From assembly GCA_041651995.1 (NCBI GenBank), contig JBAZID010000002.1, positions 248,001 to 312,000 on the forward strand: a stretch of DNA of 64,000 nucleotides, given 5' to 3'. Of this stretch, positions 23,686 through 32,143 are shown piece by piece. The position numbers were made by a program, and so were the translations under genes. Origin of the DNA: Sulfuricella sp. GTDB taxonomy: Bacteria > Pseudomonadota > Gammaproteobacteria > Burkholderiales > Sulfuricellaceae. The stretch's first letter is position 1. Every line of letters starts with the position of its first letter. Under the pieces are notes generated by a model. The model did not search any database and was not told where the DNA came from. It worked only from the letters and a program-made list of their open reading frames with translations.

Positions 23686-26573
23686 TTCCAGTCTCCTTTC
23701 CCGGCAAAGAAGGCAAACCAGTCCGGCCTTTTTTGCGCCATTCCCGGCGCCGGCTTGAGCGGCTCGAATTGCGGCGAGGTTTGTTGCGGCTCTTCCGCGC
23801 CCGCCGGGTAAATGCGCACCCGCACGTCGAACCAGCCGGCCTGCCCGGTAATCGGGTCGGAGTTGGAAAGATGGGCGCCGGCGTCGTGGGCCGGCAACTC
23901 CTCGCTGATCAGGTGGTTGAGCAGGAAGCCTTTTTGCGACTCGTTGGCGTCCGCATCCAGCCCCCATGCCCCGGCGGCTTTGCCGATGGCGTTCCAGGTC
24001 CATACCGTGCCCGGTTCCACCGCCTCGGAGTAGCGGCACATGCAGCGCACCTTGCCGTGCATGGATTCGGCCCACATCCAGCCGCCGTCATTGATGCCTT
24101 GCGCGGCAGCGGTTTTCGGATTGACGAAGAGGTAATTGTGGGCATGAATCTGGCGCAGCCAGGCGTTCTGCGAGTCCCACGAGTGGTACATCGCCATTGG
24201 CCGCTGGGTGATGGCGTTGAGCGGGTACTTGTGGGTATCGGTGAGCTGGGATTCGAGCGTTTCGTAATAGAACGGCAGCGGATCGAAATAGGTTTCGATG
24301 CGTTTTTTCAGGTGTTGCGGCGGTTGACGCCCCTCCGTCCTGCCTTGGGCGGCAAGGCGGAATTTCTGCAGCACTTCCGAATAGATATGGATCGAGATTG
24401 GCTCGGCGTAGCGCGTGATGCGGTTACGCTGCGCCCATTCCAGGTAGCCCTGGTTCCAGTTGCGCATGTACTGGTAGGAACGCGGCAGTTCGTGGTGGAA
24501 GAAGCCGCCGTTCTGGGCGTACATTTCCCACTGGCGCGGATTGGGCTCGCCACGCATGTTTTTTTCGCCACCCTTGCCGCGCCAGCCGGCGAGGAAGCCG
24601 ATGCCGGAGCCGGGCTCGGTTTCGTGGTTGACGATGAAGTCCGGGTAGTCGCGATACTTGCGGGAGCCATCTTTCTGGGTAAAGGCCGGCAGCTTCAGGC
24701 GCGCGCCCAGCTCGATCAGCACTTCCTGGAACGGCTTGCATTCGCCCTTGGGTGGCACGATCGGGATACGCACCGCGTCCACCGGGCCGTCAAACTCGGA
24801 AATCGGCCGGTCGAGGATGGACATCACGTCATGGCGCTCCAGGTAGGAGGTGTCCGGCAACACCAGGTCGGCGAAGGCGGTCGTTTCCGAGTGGAAGGCG
24901 TCGCACACCACCAGGAAGGGAATCTTGTACTCGCCGTCCTCGCGCTTGTCGTTGAGCATGTCGCGCACCGAGACGGTGTTCATGGTCGAATTCCACGCCA
25001 TGTTGGACATGAAAATCAGCAGCGTGTCGATGGTGTAGGGGTCGCCACGCCAGGCATTGGTGATGACGTTGTGCATCAGGCCGTGCACCGCCAGCGGATG
25101 CTCCCAGGAAAATGCCTTGTCGATGCGCACCGGGGCGCCGTTTTCGTCCACGAACAGATCGTCCGGTTCGGCCGGCCAGCCCAGCGCCATGCCATCGAGC
25201 GGCGTATTCGGGCGCACGCCTTCCGGTCCCTTGGGGGTCTTGGCGCAGGGCGGGATGGGGCGCGGGAACGGCACTTTGTGGCGGAAGCCGCCGGGGCGGT
25301 CGATGGTGCCCAAGAGCGACATCAGGATGGCCAGCGAACGGATGGTCTGAAAGCCGTTGGAATGCGCTGCCATGCCTCGCATGGCGTGGAAGGCGACGGG
25401 ATTGCCGGTGACGGTTTCGTGTTCCTTGCCCCAGGTGTCGGTCCAGGCGATGGGCAACTCGATGCGCTGGTCGCGCGCGGTGACGCCCATTTCGTGCGCC
25501 AGGCGGCGGATGGTGGCAGCGGGGATGCCGGTAATCCCTTCCGCCCATTCCGGGGTGTAGTCCTCGACCCGTTCCTGCAGCAACTGGAACGCGGGCTTGA
25601 GCAGCGTGCCATCCTTGAGCTTGAATTCGCCCAGCAAAAAGGGATCCGCACCGGGAGCATGAGTCACCACCGCCTTGTTGCTATTGCGATCCCACCACAG
25701 CTTGTTCTGCGGGTCGAAGCAGCCCTCTTCCTCGGGCACTTCGGTGCGCACGAACATGCCGAATTCGCTGCTGGCCTCGTCGAGATTCACCAGTTCCGCC
25801 GCGTTCGAATACTGCACCAAAAAATCGCGGTCGTACAAGCCCTGGCGAATGATTTCGTGGTTCAGCGCCAGCAGCAGCGCGCCGTCGGTGCCCGGCTTGA
25901 TCGGCACCCATTCGTCGGCGATGGCCGAATAGCCTGTGCGCACCGGGTTGATCGAGATGAAGCGGCCGCCGTTGCGCTTGAATTTGGCCAAGGCGATTTT
26001 CATCGGGTTGGAATGGTGGTCCTCGGCGGTGCCGATCATCACGAACAGCTTGGCGCGGTCGAGGTCGGGGCCGCCGAACTCCCAGAACGAGCCGCCGATG
26101 GTGTAGATCATGCCGGCCGCCATGTTGACCGAGCAAAAGCCACCGTGGGCGGCATAGTTTGGGGTGCCGAACTGCTTGGCGAAGAGGCCGGTCAAGGCTT
26201 GCATCTGGTCGCGCCCGGTAAAGAGCGCGAATTGCTTCGGATCGGTAGCGCGGATATGCGCCAGCCGCTCTTCCAGCATGGCAAAGGCCTCATCCCAGGA
26301 AATCGCCTCGAACTCGCCCGCGCCACGCTCGCTGCCCGGCTTGCGGCGCAGCGGCTGGGTCAGGCGCGCGGGGGAATATTGCTTCATGATCCCGGATGAA
26401 CCCTTGGCGCAGATCACGCCCTGGTTGAGCGGATGGTCGGGGTTGCCCTGGATGTAACGTATCTCGCCGTTTTTCAGTGTGACGCGGATACCGCAACGGC
26501 AGGCGCACATGTAACAGGTGGTGTTCTTGACTTCCTGCTTGTCGTGGTTCTCGAACTGCACTTGAGCGTTCAT
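23682..26573 (-). CDS. soeA: sulfite dehydrogenase molybdopterin subunit SoeA
   Basis: This is the catalytic subunit of the cytoplasm-facing sulfite:quinone oxidoreductase, which oxidises sulfite to sulfate. The 963-residue protein is a DMSO-reductase-family molybdopterin enzyme with an N-terminal [4Fe-4S] site (Cys20, Cys23, Cys27, Cys55), a large bis-MGD core and a C-terminal dinucleotide-binding domain. There is no twin-arginine signal, as in SoeA of Allochromatium and unlike periplasmic relatives. Polysulfide or thiosulfate reductase is the main alternative; the neighbouring sulfur-transfer genes and the soluble location favour SoeA. It heads soeA-soeB-soeC-rhd-tusA-dsrE2. Confidence 0.9.
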   Translation of the reverse strand: MNAQVQFENHDKQEVKNTTCYMCACRCGIRVTLKNGEIRYIQGNPDHPLNQGVICAKGSSGIMKQYSPARLTQPLRRKPGSERGAGEFEAISWDEAFAMLEERLAHIRATDPKQFALFTGRDQMQALTGLFAKQFGTPNYAAHGGFCSVNMAAGMIYTIGGSFWEFGGPDLDRAKLFVMIGTAEDHHSNPMKIALAKFKRNGGRFISINPVRTGYSAIADEWVPIKPGTDGALLLALNHEIIRQGLYDRDFLVQYSNAAELVNLDEASSEFGMFVRTEVPEEEGCFDPQNKLWWDRNSNKAVVTHAPGADPFLLGEFKLKDGTLLKPAFQLLQERVEDYTPEWAEGITGIPAATIRRLAHEMGVTARDQRIELPIAWTDTWGKEHETVTGNPVAFHAMRGMAAHSNGFQTIRSLAILMSLLGTIDRPGGFRHKVPFPRPIPPCAKTPKGPEGVRPNTPLDGMALGWPAEPDDLFVDENGAPVRIDKAFSWEHPLAVHGLMHNVITNAWRGDPYTIDTLLIFMSNMAWNSTMNTVSVRDMLNDKREDGEYKIPFLVVCDAFHSETTAFADLVLPDTSYLERHDVMSILDRPISEFDGPVDAVRIPIVPPKGECKPFQEVLIELGARLKLPAFTQKDGSRKYRDYPDFIVNHETEPGSGIGFLAGWRGKGGEKNMRGEPNPRQWEMYAQNGGFFHHELPRSYQYMRNWNQGYLEWAQRNRITRYAEPISIHIYSEVLQKFRLAAQGRTEGRQPPQHLKKRIETYFDPLPFYYETLESQLTDTHKYPLNAITQRPMAMYHSWDSQNAWLRQIHAHNYLFVNPKTAAAQGINDGGWMWAESMHGKVRCMCRYSEAVEPGTVWTWNAIGKAAGAWGLDADANESQKGFLLNHLISEELPAHDAGAHLSNSDPITGQAGWFDVRVRIYPAGAEEPQQTSPQFEPLKPAPGMAQKRPDWFAFFAGKGDWK

Positions 26574-26925
26574 TAAGGGCCTTTAATCAGTAGGTTTTAG
26601 TGAGTCCAGAGCGGTTGGACTCATAGCTGCTACGGTGTTTAGACGGTAGTTTCGTCTATTAATAAAACAGGGTTTTCTAATGTACCAAAGCAAATTCATT
26701 CCCTTGCCGGTTACAGCTGCCGGGCGCAGTCTCTTCCATCATTTCAGGGAAACCAGGCGGGTTGAGTTTGATTATGCCTCCATGGCAGAGCCACGGGGTA
26801 GGCAGAAAGGGCATGGCACAGTCCTGCTAAGTCGTGAGAATTTATCAAGAAAACCAGTATATGCTCAACCGGATTTTTTTGATTAGTCAATAAATAGACC
26901 TGATCTAAATTGTCGGGTACTTGAT
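26574..26925. other. 352-base intergenic region upstream of soeA
   Basis: This is the longest gene-free stretch in the window. It lies between the start of soeA and the end of an unknown minus-strand gene. Short frames in it (68 residues plus, 64 minus) have no ribosome site and look like chance. It holds two inverted repeats close to soeA, listed separately. I see no riboswitch or RNA gene I can name. Confidence 0.6.
26601..26658 (-). promoter_or_regulatory. pair of inverted repeats upstream of soeA
   Basis: TGAGTCCA and TGGACTCA (26601-26608 and 26616-26623) form a perfect 8-base palindrome around 7 bases. TAGACG and CGTCTA (26640-26645 and 26653-26658) form a second with the same 7-base spacer. 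The centres are about 37 bases apart and 40 and 76 bases upstream of the soeA start. They could be paired operators for a dimeric regulator, or the first could be a leader hairpin. Confidence 0.4.
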
Positions 26926-27327
26926 TCAGCGTTGACACAAAGGGCCGTCAGACGGGTTTTCCACGCTGCGGGCAATGGCATTGACCAGTTCCTGTATTTC
27001 CTCGAGCGTAAAGGCAGCGAGCAGCCGGTTGGCCAGAGCGGGTTCAAGTTTTATCATGCAGGCGCTCCCATCGGAGAGCGTGACGCGAACGCCGGCAGCC
27101 TGATGGGTTGCCTTGCCATCGGCTGCATCTGTCCGGTCTGCCTGTTCCTCCATCAGCGCATCATAATAGGTATCCAGTTCATCGGAAACCATCTCGTTTA
27201 TGTCTTCAGGCGTGGCAGCCAACAGCCCCATATCATCCGCGGGCAGAGTGCAGTCGACGCCATGCGAGCGTGCATAAGTGACAAAACGCTGGCGTAGTTC
27301 CTCATCAAAAAAAATGTATTCAAACAT
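26926..27327 (-). CDS. conserved-looking hypothetical protein
   Basis: This 133-residue protein begins MFEYIFFDEELRQRFVTYARSHGVDCTLPADDMGLLAATPEDIN and is acidic, with no signal peptide or membrane span. The start at 27327 was preferred over a longer frame because the fold-like sequence begins there. I have seen similar short proteins in betaproteobacteria without an assigned role. It lies between moaC and soeA on the same strand but is separated from soeA by the 352-base gap. The function is unknown. Confidence 0.65.
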   Translation of the reverse strand: MFEYIFFDEELRQRFVTYARSHGVDCTLPADDMGLLAATPEDINEMVSDELDTYYDALMEEQADRTDAADGKATHQAAGVRVTLSDGSACMIKLEPALANRLLAAFTLEEIQELVNAIARSVENPSDGPLCQR

Positions 27328-27414
27328 GGTGTCAGGGCCGTGAGTGGTGAGGAGTGTGCCCACAGGGGGCGTCACCGGTGGAAGAGGAGTAAAGCCGGGT
27401 CAGTGCCATGTGTT

Positions 27415-27897
27415 TTACGCTCCTGTACGGATCCAGTGGCCAGATTTTCCGCCCTGTTTTTCCAGTAGTTGGATGGCGCTTATCTGCATGCCGCGGTCAA
27501 CGGCCTTGCACATGTCATAGATAGTCAGCAGACCGACGCTTACCGCGGTCAGTGCTTCCATTTCAACTCCGGTGCGGCCAAGCGTTTCAGCCGTCACCAC
27601 GCATTCGATCGTGTGGTTGCCTTGGTCGATGTTGAATTCCGCGGCTACCCTGGTGAGTGCCAGCGGATGGCAGAGGGGGATCAGGTCTGCCGTGCGCTTT
27701 GAACCCTGGATCGCGGCGATGCGTGCGATGCCGAGGACGTCGCCTTTTTTTGCATTTCCGGCAAGGATGAGTTGTAGTGTTTCTGGTTGCATCTGAATTC
27801 GGCCGGAGGCGCGAGCGATGCGCCGGGTTTCGGTTTTGTCCCCTACATCCACCATGTGGGCCTGGCCTTGTGCATCGAAATGGGTGAATTGGCTCAC
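27415..27897 (-). CDS. moaC: cyclic pyranopterin monophosphate synthase MoaC
   Basis: MoaC, with MoaA, makes cyclic pyranopterin monophosphate, the first step of molybdenum cofactor synthesis. The 160-residue protein contains the conserved LIPLCHPLALT, VVTAETLGRTGVEMEALTAVSVGLLTIYDMCKAVDR and GKSGHW segments. It starts with GTG at 27897 after GGAG. Its place near soeA fits the cofactor demand of that enzyme. moaA is not in the window. Confidence 0.96.
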   Translation of the reverse strand: MSQFTHFDAQGQAHMVDVGDKTETRRIARASGRIQMQPETLQLILAGNAKKGDVLGIARIAAIQGSKRTADLIPLCHPLALTRVAAEFNIDQGNHTIECVVTAETLGRTGVEMEALTAVSVGLLTIYDMCKAVDRGMQISAIQLLEKQGGKSGHWIRTGA

Positions 27898-27950
27898 CGT
27901 AGCTCCTTGTTGTATGTGAACTTATTAGCTGGAGCAGCTATCATAGCACC

Positions 27951-29381
27951 ATGAAATTGATTTATTTACTGCTGTTTCTGATGTGTTTGCCGCCCCACGC
28001 ACTGGCAAATGAATTGCCTGATCTGGGTGAATCTTCCCAGGCCGTATTTTCTTCGCGACAGGAACGCCGTATCGGTGAATCCATCATGACGGACATCCGT
28101 GGCAGCCGCGACCTGGTGAGCGATGCCGAGGTGACGGATTATCTCAATGCCTTGGGCGCGAGGCTGGTGGCCAACAGTCAGGAGTCAGCCGGTAGCTTTG
28201 AGTTTTTTGTTATTCGGGACAGCACCCTGAATGCTTTCGCGCTGCCCGGCGGGTTCATCGGTGTCCACACCGGCCTGATTTTATCCGCACAGAGCGAATC
28301 GGAGCTGGCCAGCGTGCTGGCGCATGAAATTTCCCATGTTACCCAGAGGCATCTGGCAAGGGTAATCGCGGGGACGCAGAAGAATACGCTGACTTCTCTT
28401 GCCGCATTGGCCATCGCCATTCTGGCGGCACGCTCCAATCCCCAGGTGGCGAATGCTGCTGTGGCGACCGCGCAGGCGACGGGTATCCAGAGCCAGCTTG
28501 ATTACACGCGTGAACACGAGCGCGAGGCTGATCGCATTGGACTTCAGGTTCTGGGCGCATCCGGGTTCGACCCCCGAGCGATGGCTGATTTTTTTGGGCG
28601 CATGCAGAAGTATGGCCGCCTGTATGAAAATAATGCGCCGGTATATTTGCGCACCCATCCCCTCACCACCGAGCGTATCGCCGATGTGCAAAACCGGGTC
28701 GAGGCCCTGCCTTACCGCCAGGTGCCGGATAGTCAGGCCTTCCGGCTGGTGCGTGCCAAACTGGAGGCTGGAGAAGGTTCTCCCCAGAACGCGGTCAAGG
28801 GATTTGAGGCCGCGCTGGCAGAAAAAAAATACAGTAGCGAAGTGGCGCAGCGTTATGGCCTGGCCAGCGCGCTGCTGCGTAGCAAGGACTACAGCCGGGC
28901 AGAGCGGGAACTGGCGCTGGCGCGTAAGCTGGCAGATCATCCCATGTTCGAGGTGCTGGCGATGCAGGTCAAGCTTGCAACAAGGCAGCACGGGGCGGCT
29001 CTCGATATCTGTCGCAATGGTTTGAAGCGTTTCCCCAACCACCTTGCCCTGATCCAGGGCTGTGCTGAAACCATGCTGCAGACTGGTGCGGCTGCCGAGG
29101 CATTGGCTCTGCTGAATGGCGCCATGAAAAGCCGCGATAACGATGCGCGCCTATATATGCTCCAGGCTCAGGCCTATGCTGCCTTGGGTAAAATTGTGCC
29201 GCAACACCGCGCGCTGGCAGAGGCGTATGTCTTGCAGGGGAATCTGACTGAAGCGGTCATACAGTTGCAGATCGCCCTTAAAACCCGAGATGGGGATTTC
29301 TATCAGCTTTCAATGGCGGAGGCACGCCTGCGCCAGTTGCGTGAGCAGGAAAAGGAAATGCGCAAGCCGTCTCAGCCCTGA
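27951..29381 (+). CDS. bepA: BepA-like M48 metalloprotease with TPR repeats
   Basis: This 476-residue periplasmic protein has a signal peptide (about 1-19, ending ALA), an M48 metallopeptidase domain with the zinc motif HEISH (His125, Glu126, His129) and the downstream EREADRIG glutamate, and a C-terminal half (about 260-470) of TPR-like helices. BepA (YfgC) checks assembly of outer-membrane proteins such as LptD and degrades stalled forms. It is divergent from moaC and convergent with coaE, whose end it overlaps by 10 bases. Confidence 0.92.
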   Translation: MKLIYLLLFLMCLPPHALANELPDLGESSQAVFSSRQERRIGESIMTDIRGSRDLVSDAEVTDYLNALGARLVANSQESAGSFEFFVIRDSTLNAFALPGGFIGVHTGLILSAQSESELASVLAHEISHVTQRHLARVIAGTQKNTLTSLAALAIAILAARSNPQVANAAVATAQATGIQSQLDYTREHEREADRIGLQVLGASGFDPRAMADFFGRMQKYGRLYENNAPVYLRTHPLTTERIADVQNRVEALPYRQVPDSQAFRLVRAKLEAGEGSPQNAVKGFEAALAEKKYSSEVAQRYGLASALLRSKDYSRAERELALARKLADHPMFEVLAMQVKLATRQHGAALDICRNGLKRFPNHLALIQGCAETMLQTGAAAEALALLNGAMKSRDNDARLYMLQAQAYAALGKIVPQHRALAEAYVLQGNLTEAVIQLQIALKTRDGDFYQLSMAEARLRQLREQEKEMRKPSQP

Positions 29382-29986
29382 GAAGCGGCTAACTCCAGAT
29401 AACGGAGATGCAGGCGCTTCACCTGCGGACTCAGTGCGGGCCGGGTGCCGTGATTGTCCACGATATCGTCAGCCTGGCGCAGCCGTTCCTGACGGCTGAG
29501 CTGATGAGCCATGATGGCGTGAACTTCAGCCTCATCCAGGCCATTGCGCGCCACGACCCGTTCCACCTGTTGTGCTTCGCCGCAGTCCACGACCAGTATC
29601 CGTTGGGCGATATCCCGATAGGCTCCGGTTTCCAGTAACAGCGGTACGGCAACCATGGCGTAAGGTGATTGCGTCAGTGCGAGCCGACGTTTGACTTCAT
29701 CCCGGATCAGGGGGTGGAGAATGGCTTCCAGTTTTTCCTTCGCTTCGGGGGATGAAAAAATTAGATGGCGCAGGCGGGACCGGTCCAGTTCGCCATCAGG
29801 CAGCAGAAATTCCGCGCCAAACCCATATGCAATGGCAGCCAGAGCAGGCTCGCCCGCTGCCGTGAGCTGCCGGGCGATTTGGTCGGTGTCCACAATGGAA
29901 ATTCCCTGTTCGGCAAACAGCTCCGCCACGGCGCTTTTGCCGCAGCCGATACCGCCGGTCAGTCCGATGACCAGCTTAGAGCGCAA
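29372..29986 (-). CDS. coaE: dephospho-CoA kinase
   Basis: CoaE carries out the last step of coenzyme A synthesis. It has Walker A GGIGCGKS (residues 11-18), the DTDQIARQLT motif and the lid-region LLLETGAY segment. No ATG is available near the conserved start. I use TTG at 29986 (204 residues), which overlaps the end of pilD. The order pilB-pilC-pilD-coaE is common in betaproteobacteria. Confidence 0.93.
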   Translation of the reverse strand: MRSKLVIGLTGGIGCGKSAVAELFAEQGISIVDTDQIARQLTAAGEPALAAIAYGFGAEFLLPDGELDRSRLRHLIFSSPEAKEKLEAILHPLIRDEVKRRLALTQSPYAMVAVPLLLETGAYRDIAQRILVVDCGEAQQVERVVARNGLDEAEVHAIMAHQLSRQERLRQADDIVDNHGTRPALSPQVKRLHLRYLELAASQG

Positions 29987-30854
29987 CGCCGAGATAGGCC
30001 TGCGTGATGGCCTGCCCCCAGAACAATGCAATCAGGCCGCCTCCAGCGAGGTAGGGCCCAAAAGGGATGGGGATCTGGCGGCCATGGCCGGCGAACAGGA
30101 TGAGCGTGATGCCTACCGCCGCCCCTACCAGGGAGGACAACAGAATGGTGAGTGGCAGCACCTGCCAGCCCAGCCAGGCGCCGATGGCGGCCAGCAGCTT
30201 GAAATCCCCGAAGCCCATGCCTTCCTTGCCGGTGGTGAGCTTGAACAACCAGTAAACGCACCACAGAATGAGATAACCTGCCACAGCACCAAGCACGGCA
30301 GAGGGGAGACTGGTAAAGGTGCCGCCAATATTGACCAGCAGCCCAAGCCACAGCAGCGGCTGGGTAATGCTGTCGGGCAGCAGTTGAGTATCGAAATCGA
30401 TAAAGGTCAATGCAATCAGTGCCCAGACGAATACCAGCGCAGTCAGCGCTGCGGCGCCAAAACCAAAATGCCAGGCGGCAAAGGCGCTAAGTACGCCTGT
30501 TAGCACTTCCACAACGGGATAGCGCGGGCTGATGCGGGTTTTGCACTGGGCGCAGCGGCCGCCGAGCGCCAGGTAGCTCAACACGGGAATATTTTCCAGC
30601 GCACGAATCTGATGCCCGCAGGCGGGGCAGGCGGAGCGCGGGACGACCAGGTTGTAGCGCGGGCTGCCTGGCGCTGGAGATACTTGTGCCGGGTCGACGT
30701 CGAGCGACGCACACTGCTCGCGCCACTCCTGTTCCATCATCCGGGGCAGTCGATGGATGACGACATTCAGGAAACTGCCCACCATCAGGCCCAGTAGCCC
30801 GCATAGAGCAACAAAGGCCACTGGAGTGGTTTGGAGAAGTTGCAGCAGTTCCAT
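29976..30854 (-). CDS. pilD: prepilin peptidase PilD
   Basis: PilD cleaves and N-methylates type IV prepilins, likely including the orphan pseudopilin at 13.3 kb. The 292-residue membrane protein has the N-terminal methylase-type segment GSFLNVVIHRLPRMM and the zinc-type double Cys pair CPACGHQIRALE and CAQCKTRIS. The two catalytic aspartates of the aspartic protease part lie in FIDFDTQLLPD and GFGDFKLLAAIGA. The ATG at 30854 (MELLQLL) matches the family start. Confidence 0.95.
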   Translation of the reverse strand: MELLQLLQTTPVAFVALCGLLGLMVGSFLNVVIHRLPRMMEQEWREQCASLDVDPAQVSPAPGSPRYNLVVPRSACPACGHQIRALENIPVLSYLALGGRCAQCKTRISPRYPVVEVLTGVLSAFAAWHFGFGAAALTALVFVWALIALTFIDFDTQLLPDSITQPLLWLGLLVNIGGTFTSLPSAVLGAVAGYLILWCVYWLFKLTTGKEGMGFGDFKLLAAIGAWLGWQVLPLTILLSSLVGAAVGITLILFAGHGRQIPIPFGPYLAGGGLIALFWGQAITQAYLGVAL

Positions 30855-30918
30855 CGGGGGCGTTCCGGATTGGGTAGGCAGGTTCCGCCCCCCGAAGGGC
30901 GCGAAACCTGTTTTTGAC

Positions 30919-32133
30919 TTAGACCACTTGGCCCAGTTTGAAAATCGGCAGGTACATGGCGATGACCAGGCCGCCAATCAGCGTACCGAGAACGACCATG
31001 ATTATCGGCTCCATCAGACTGGCAAGGGCCTCAACCGCATCATCCACTTCTGCTTCATAAAAATCGGCCACCTTGCTGAGCATGGAATCAAGCGCGCCGG
31101 ATTCCTCGCCGATGGATACCATCTGTAGCACCATATTGGGGAACAGGTTGGTGTTTTGCATGGCCACTGTGAGACTGGTGCCAGTGCTGACCTCTCCCTG
31201 GACTTTCTTGGTGGCGTTGTAGTAAACGATGTTCCCGGCCGCGCCAGCAACAGAATCCATGGCCTCCACCAGCGGTACGCCAGCTGCAAACATGGTGGCA
31301 AGAGTGCGGCTCCAGCGTGCGATGGTGGCTTTTTCGATGACCGGGCCGAATACGGGGACTTTGAGAAACAGCCGGTCCATCACTTCCTGCATCTTGCGCG
31401 AGCGTTTCCAGGTGTAAAAAAAGAACCAGAATCCGCCGCCGATACCACCGAAAATCAGGTACCAATAGGCAACGAAAAAGTCGGATACGGCCATCACGAA
31501 CAAGGTGGGAGCTGGCAAGTCGGCGCCGAAGCTGGTGAAAAGTTCCTTGAATGCAGGCACCACGAAAATCATGATTACCGCAGTAATCACAAATGCCACC
31601 ACGATGATTGATATCGGATAAAACAGGGCAGCCTTGATCTTGCCCTTGATGGCCTGGATTTTTTCCTTGTAGGTGGCAAGACGATCAAGAATGGTGTCGA
31701 GAATACCTGCCTGCTCGCCGGCATTGATCAGGTTGCAGTATAGCGCGTCAAAATACAGCGGATATTTCTTGAATGCCTGGCTCATGCTGCTGCCGGTGGA
31801 AATGTCGGACTTGATGTCGAGCAACAGTTTTTGCACCGCAGGATTGCTGTGACCTTTGCCCACGATGTCAAATGACTGCAATAGTGGCACACCGGCTTTC
31901 ATCATGGTGGAAAGCTGGCGGGTAAAAAGCGTGATGTCCTTGTCGGTAATCTTGCCGCCACGCGTGCGCTGTTTTTTGACCCGCAGGACACTCATGCCCT
32001 GGCGGCGTAGTATGGCGTTGACGATGGTTTCGCTTGCCGCCACCATGTCGCCCTTGACTGTCTTGCCCTTCTTGTCCTTGGCTTCCCAGCTGAAGTTGTA
32101 TTCTTTTACGGCTATTTTTTTTGCGACTGCCAT
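30919..32133 (-). CDS. pilC: type IV pilus inner-membrane platform protein PilC
   Basis: PilC is the inner-membrane platform that links the motor ATPases to pilin assembly. The 404-residue protein has two GspF-type cytosolic domains (about 70-190 and 270-395), each followed by membrane helices. It keeps FTRQLSTMMKAGVPLLQSFDIV and the repeat WSRTLATMFAAGVPLVEAMDSV. It lies 10 bases from pilB and 64 bases before pilD. pilT and other pilus genes are elsewhere. Confidence 0.96.
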   Translation of the reverse strand: MAVAKKIAVKEYNFSWEAKDKKGKTVKGDMVAASETIVNAILRRQGMSVLRVKKQRTRGGKITDKDITLFTRQLSTMMKAGVPLLQSFDIVGKGHSNPAVQKLLLDIKSDISTGSSMSQAFKKYPLYFDALYCNLINAGEQAGILDTILDRLATYKEKIQAIKGKIKAALFYPISIIVVAFVITAVIMIFVVPAFKELFTSFGADLPAPTLFVMAVSDFFVAYWYLIFGGIGGGFWFFFYTWKRSRKMQEVMDRLFLKVPVFGPVIEKATIARWSRTLATMFAAGVPLVEAMDSVAGAAGNIVYYNATKKVQGEVSTGTSLTVAMQNTNLFPNMVLQMVSIGEESGALDSMLSKVADFYEAEVDDAVEALASLMEPIIMVVLGTLIGGLVIAMYLPIFKLGQVV

Positions 32134-32143
32134 GGGTTGATCC

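Noticed and set aside
23733..26399. 888-residue open frame on the plus strand opposite soeA
   Set aside because: Composition is typical of a shadow frame (rich in His, Arg, Gly, Val, Gln), with no ribosome site or domain. soeA on the other strand has clear family motifs throughout.
26680..26886. 68-residue frame in the gap upstream of soeA
   Set aside because: No ribosome site, no recognisable features, and a composition unlike the neighbouring genes.
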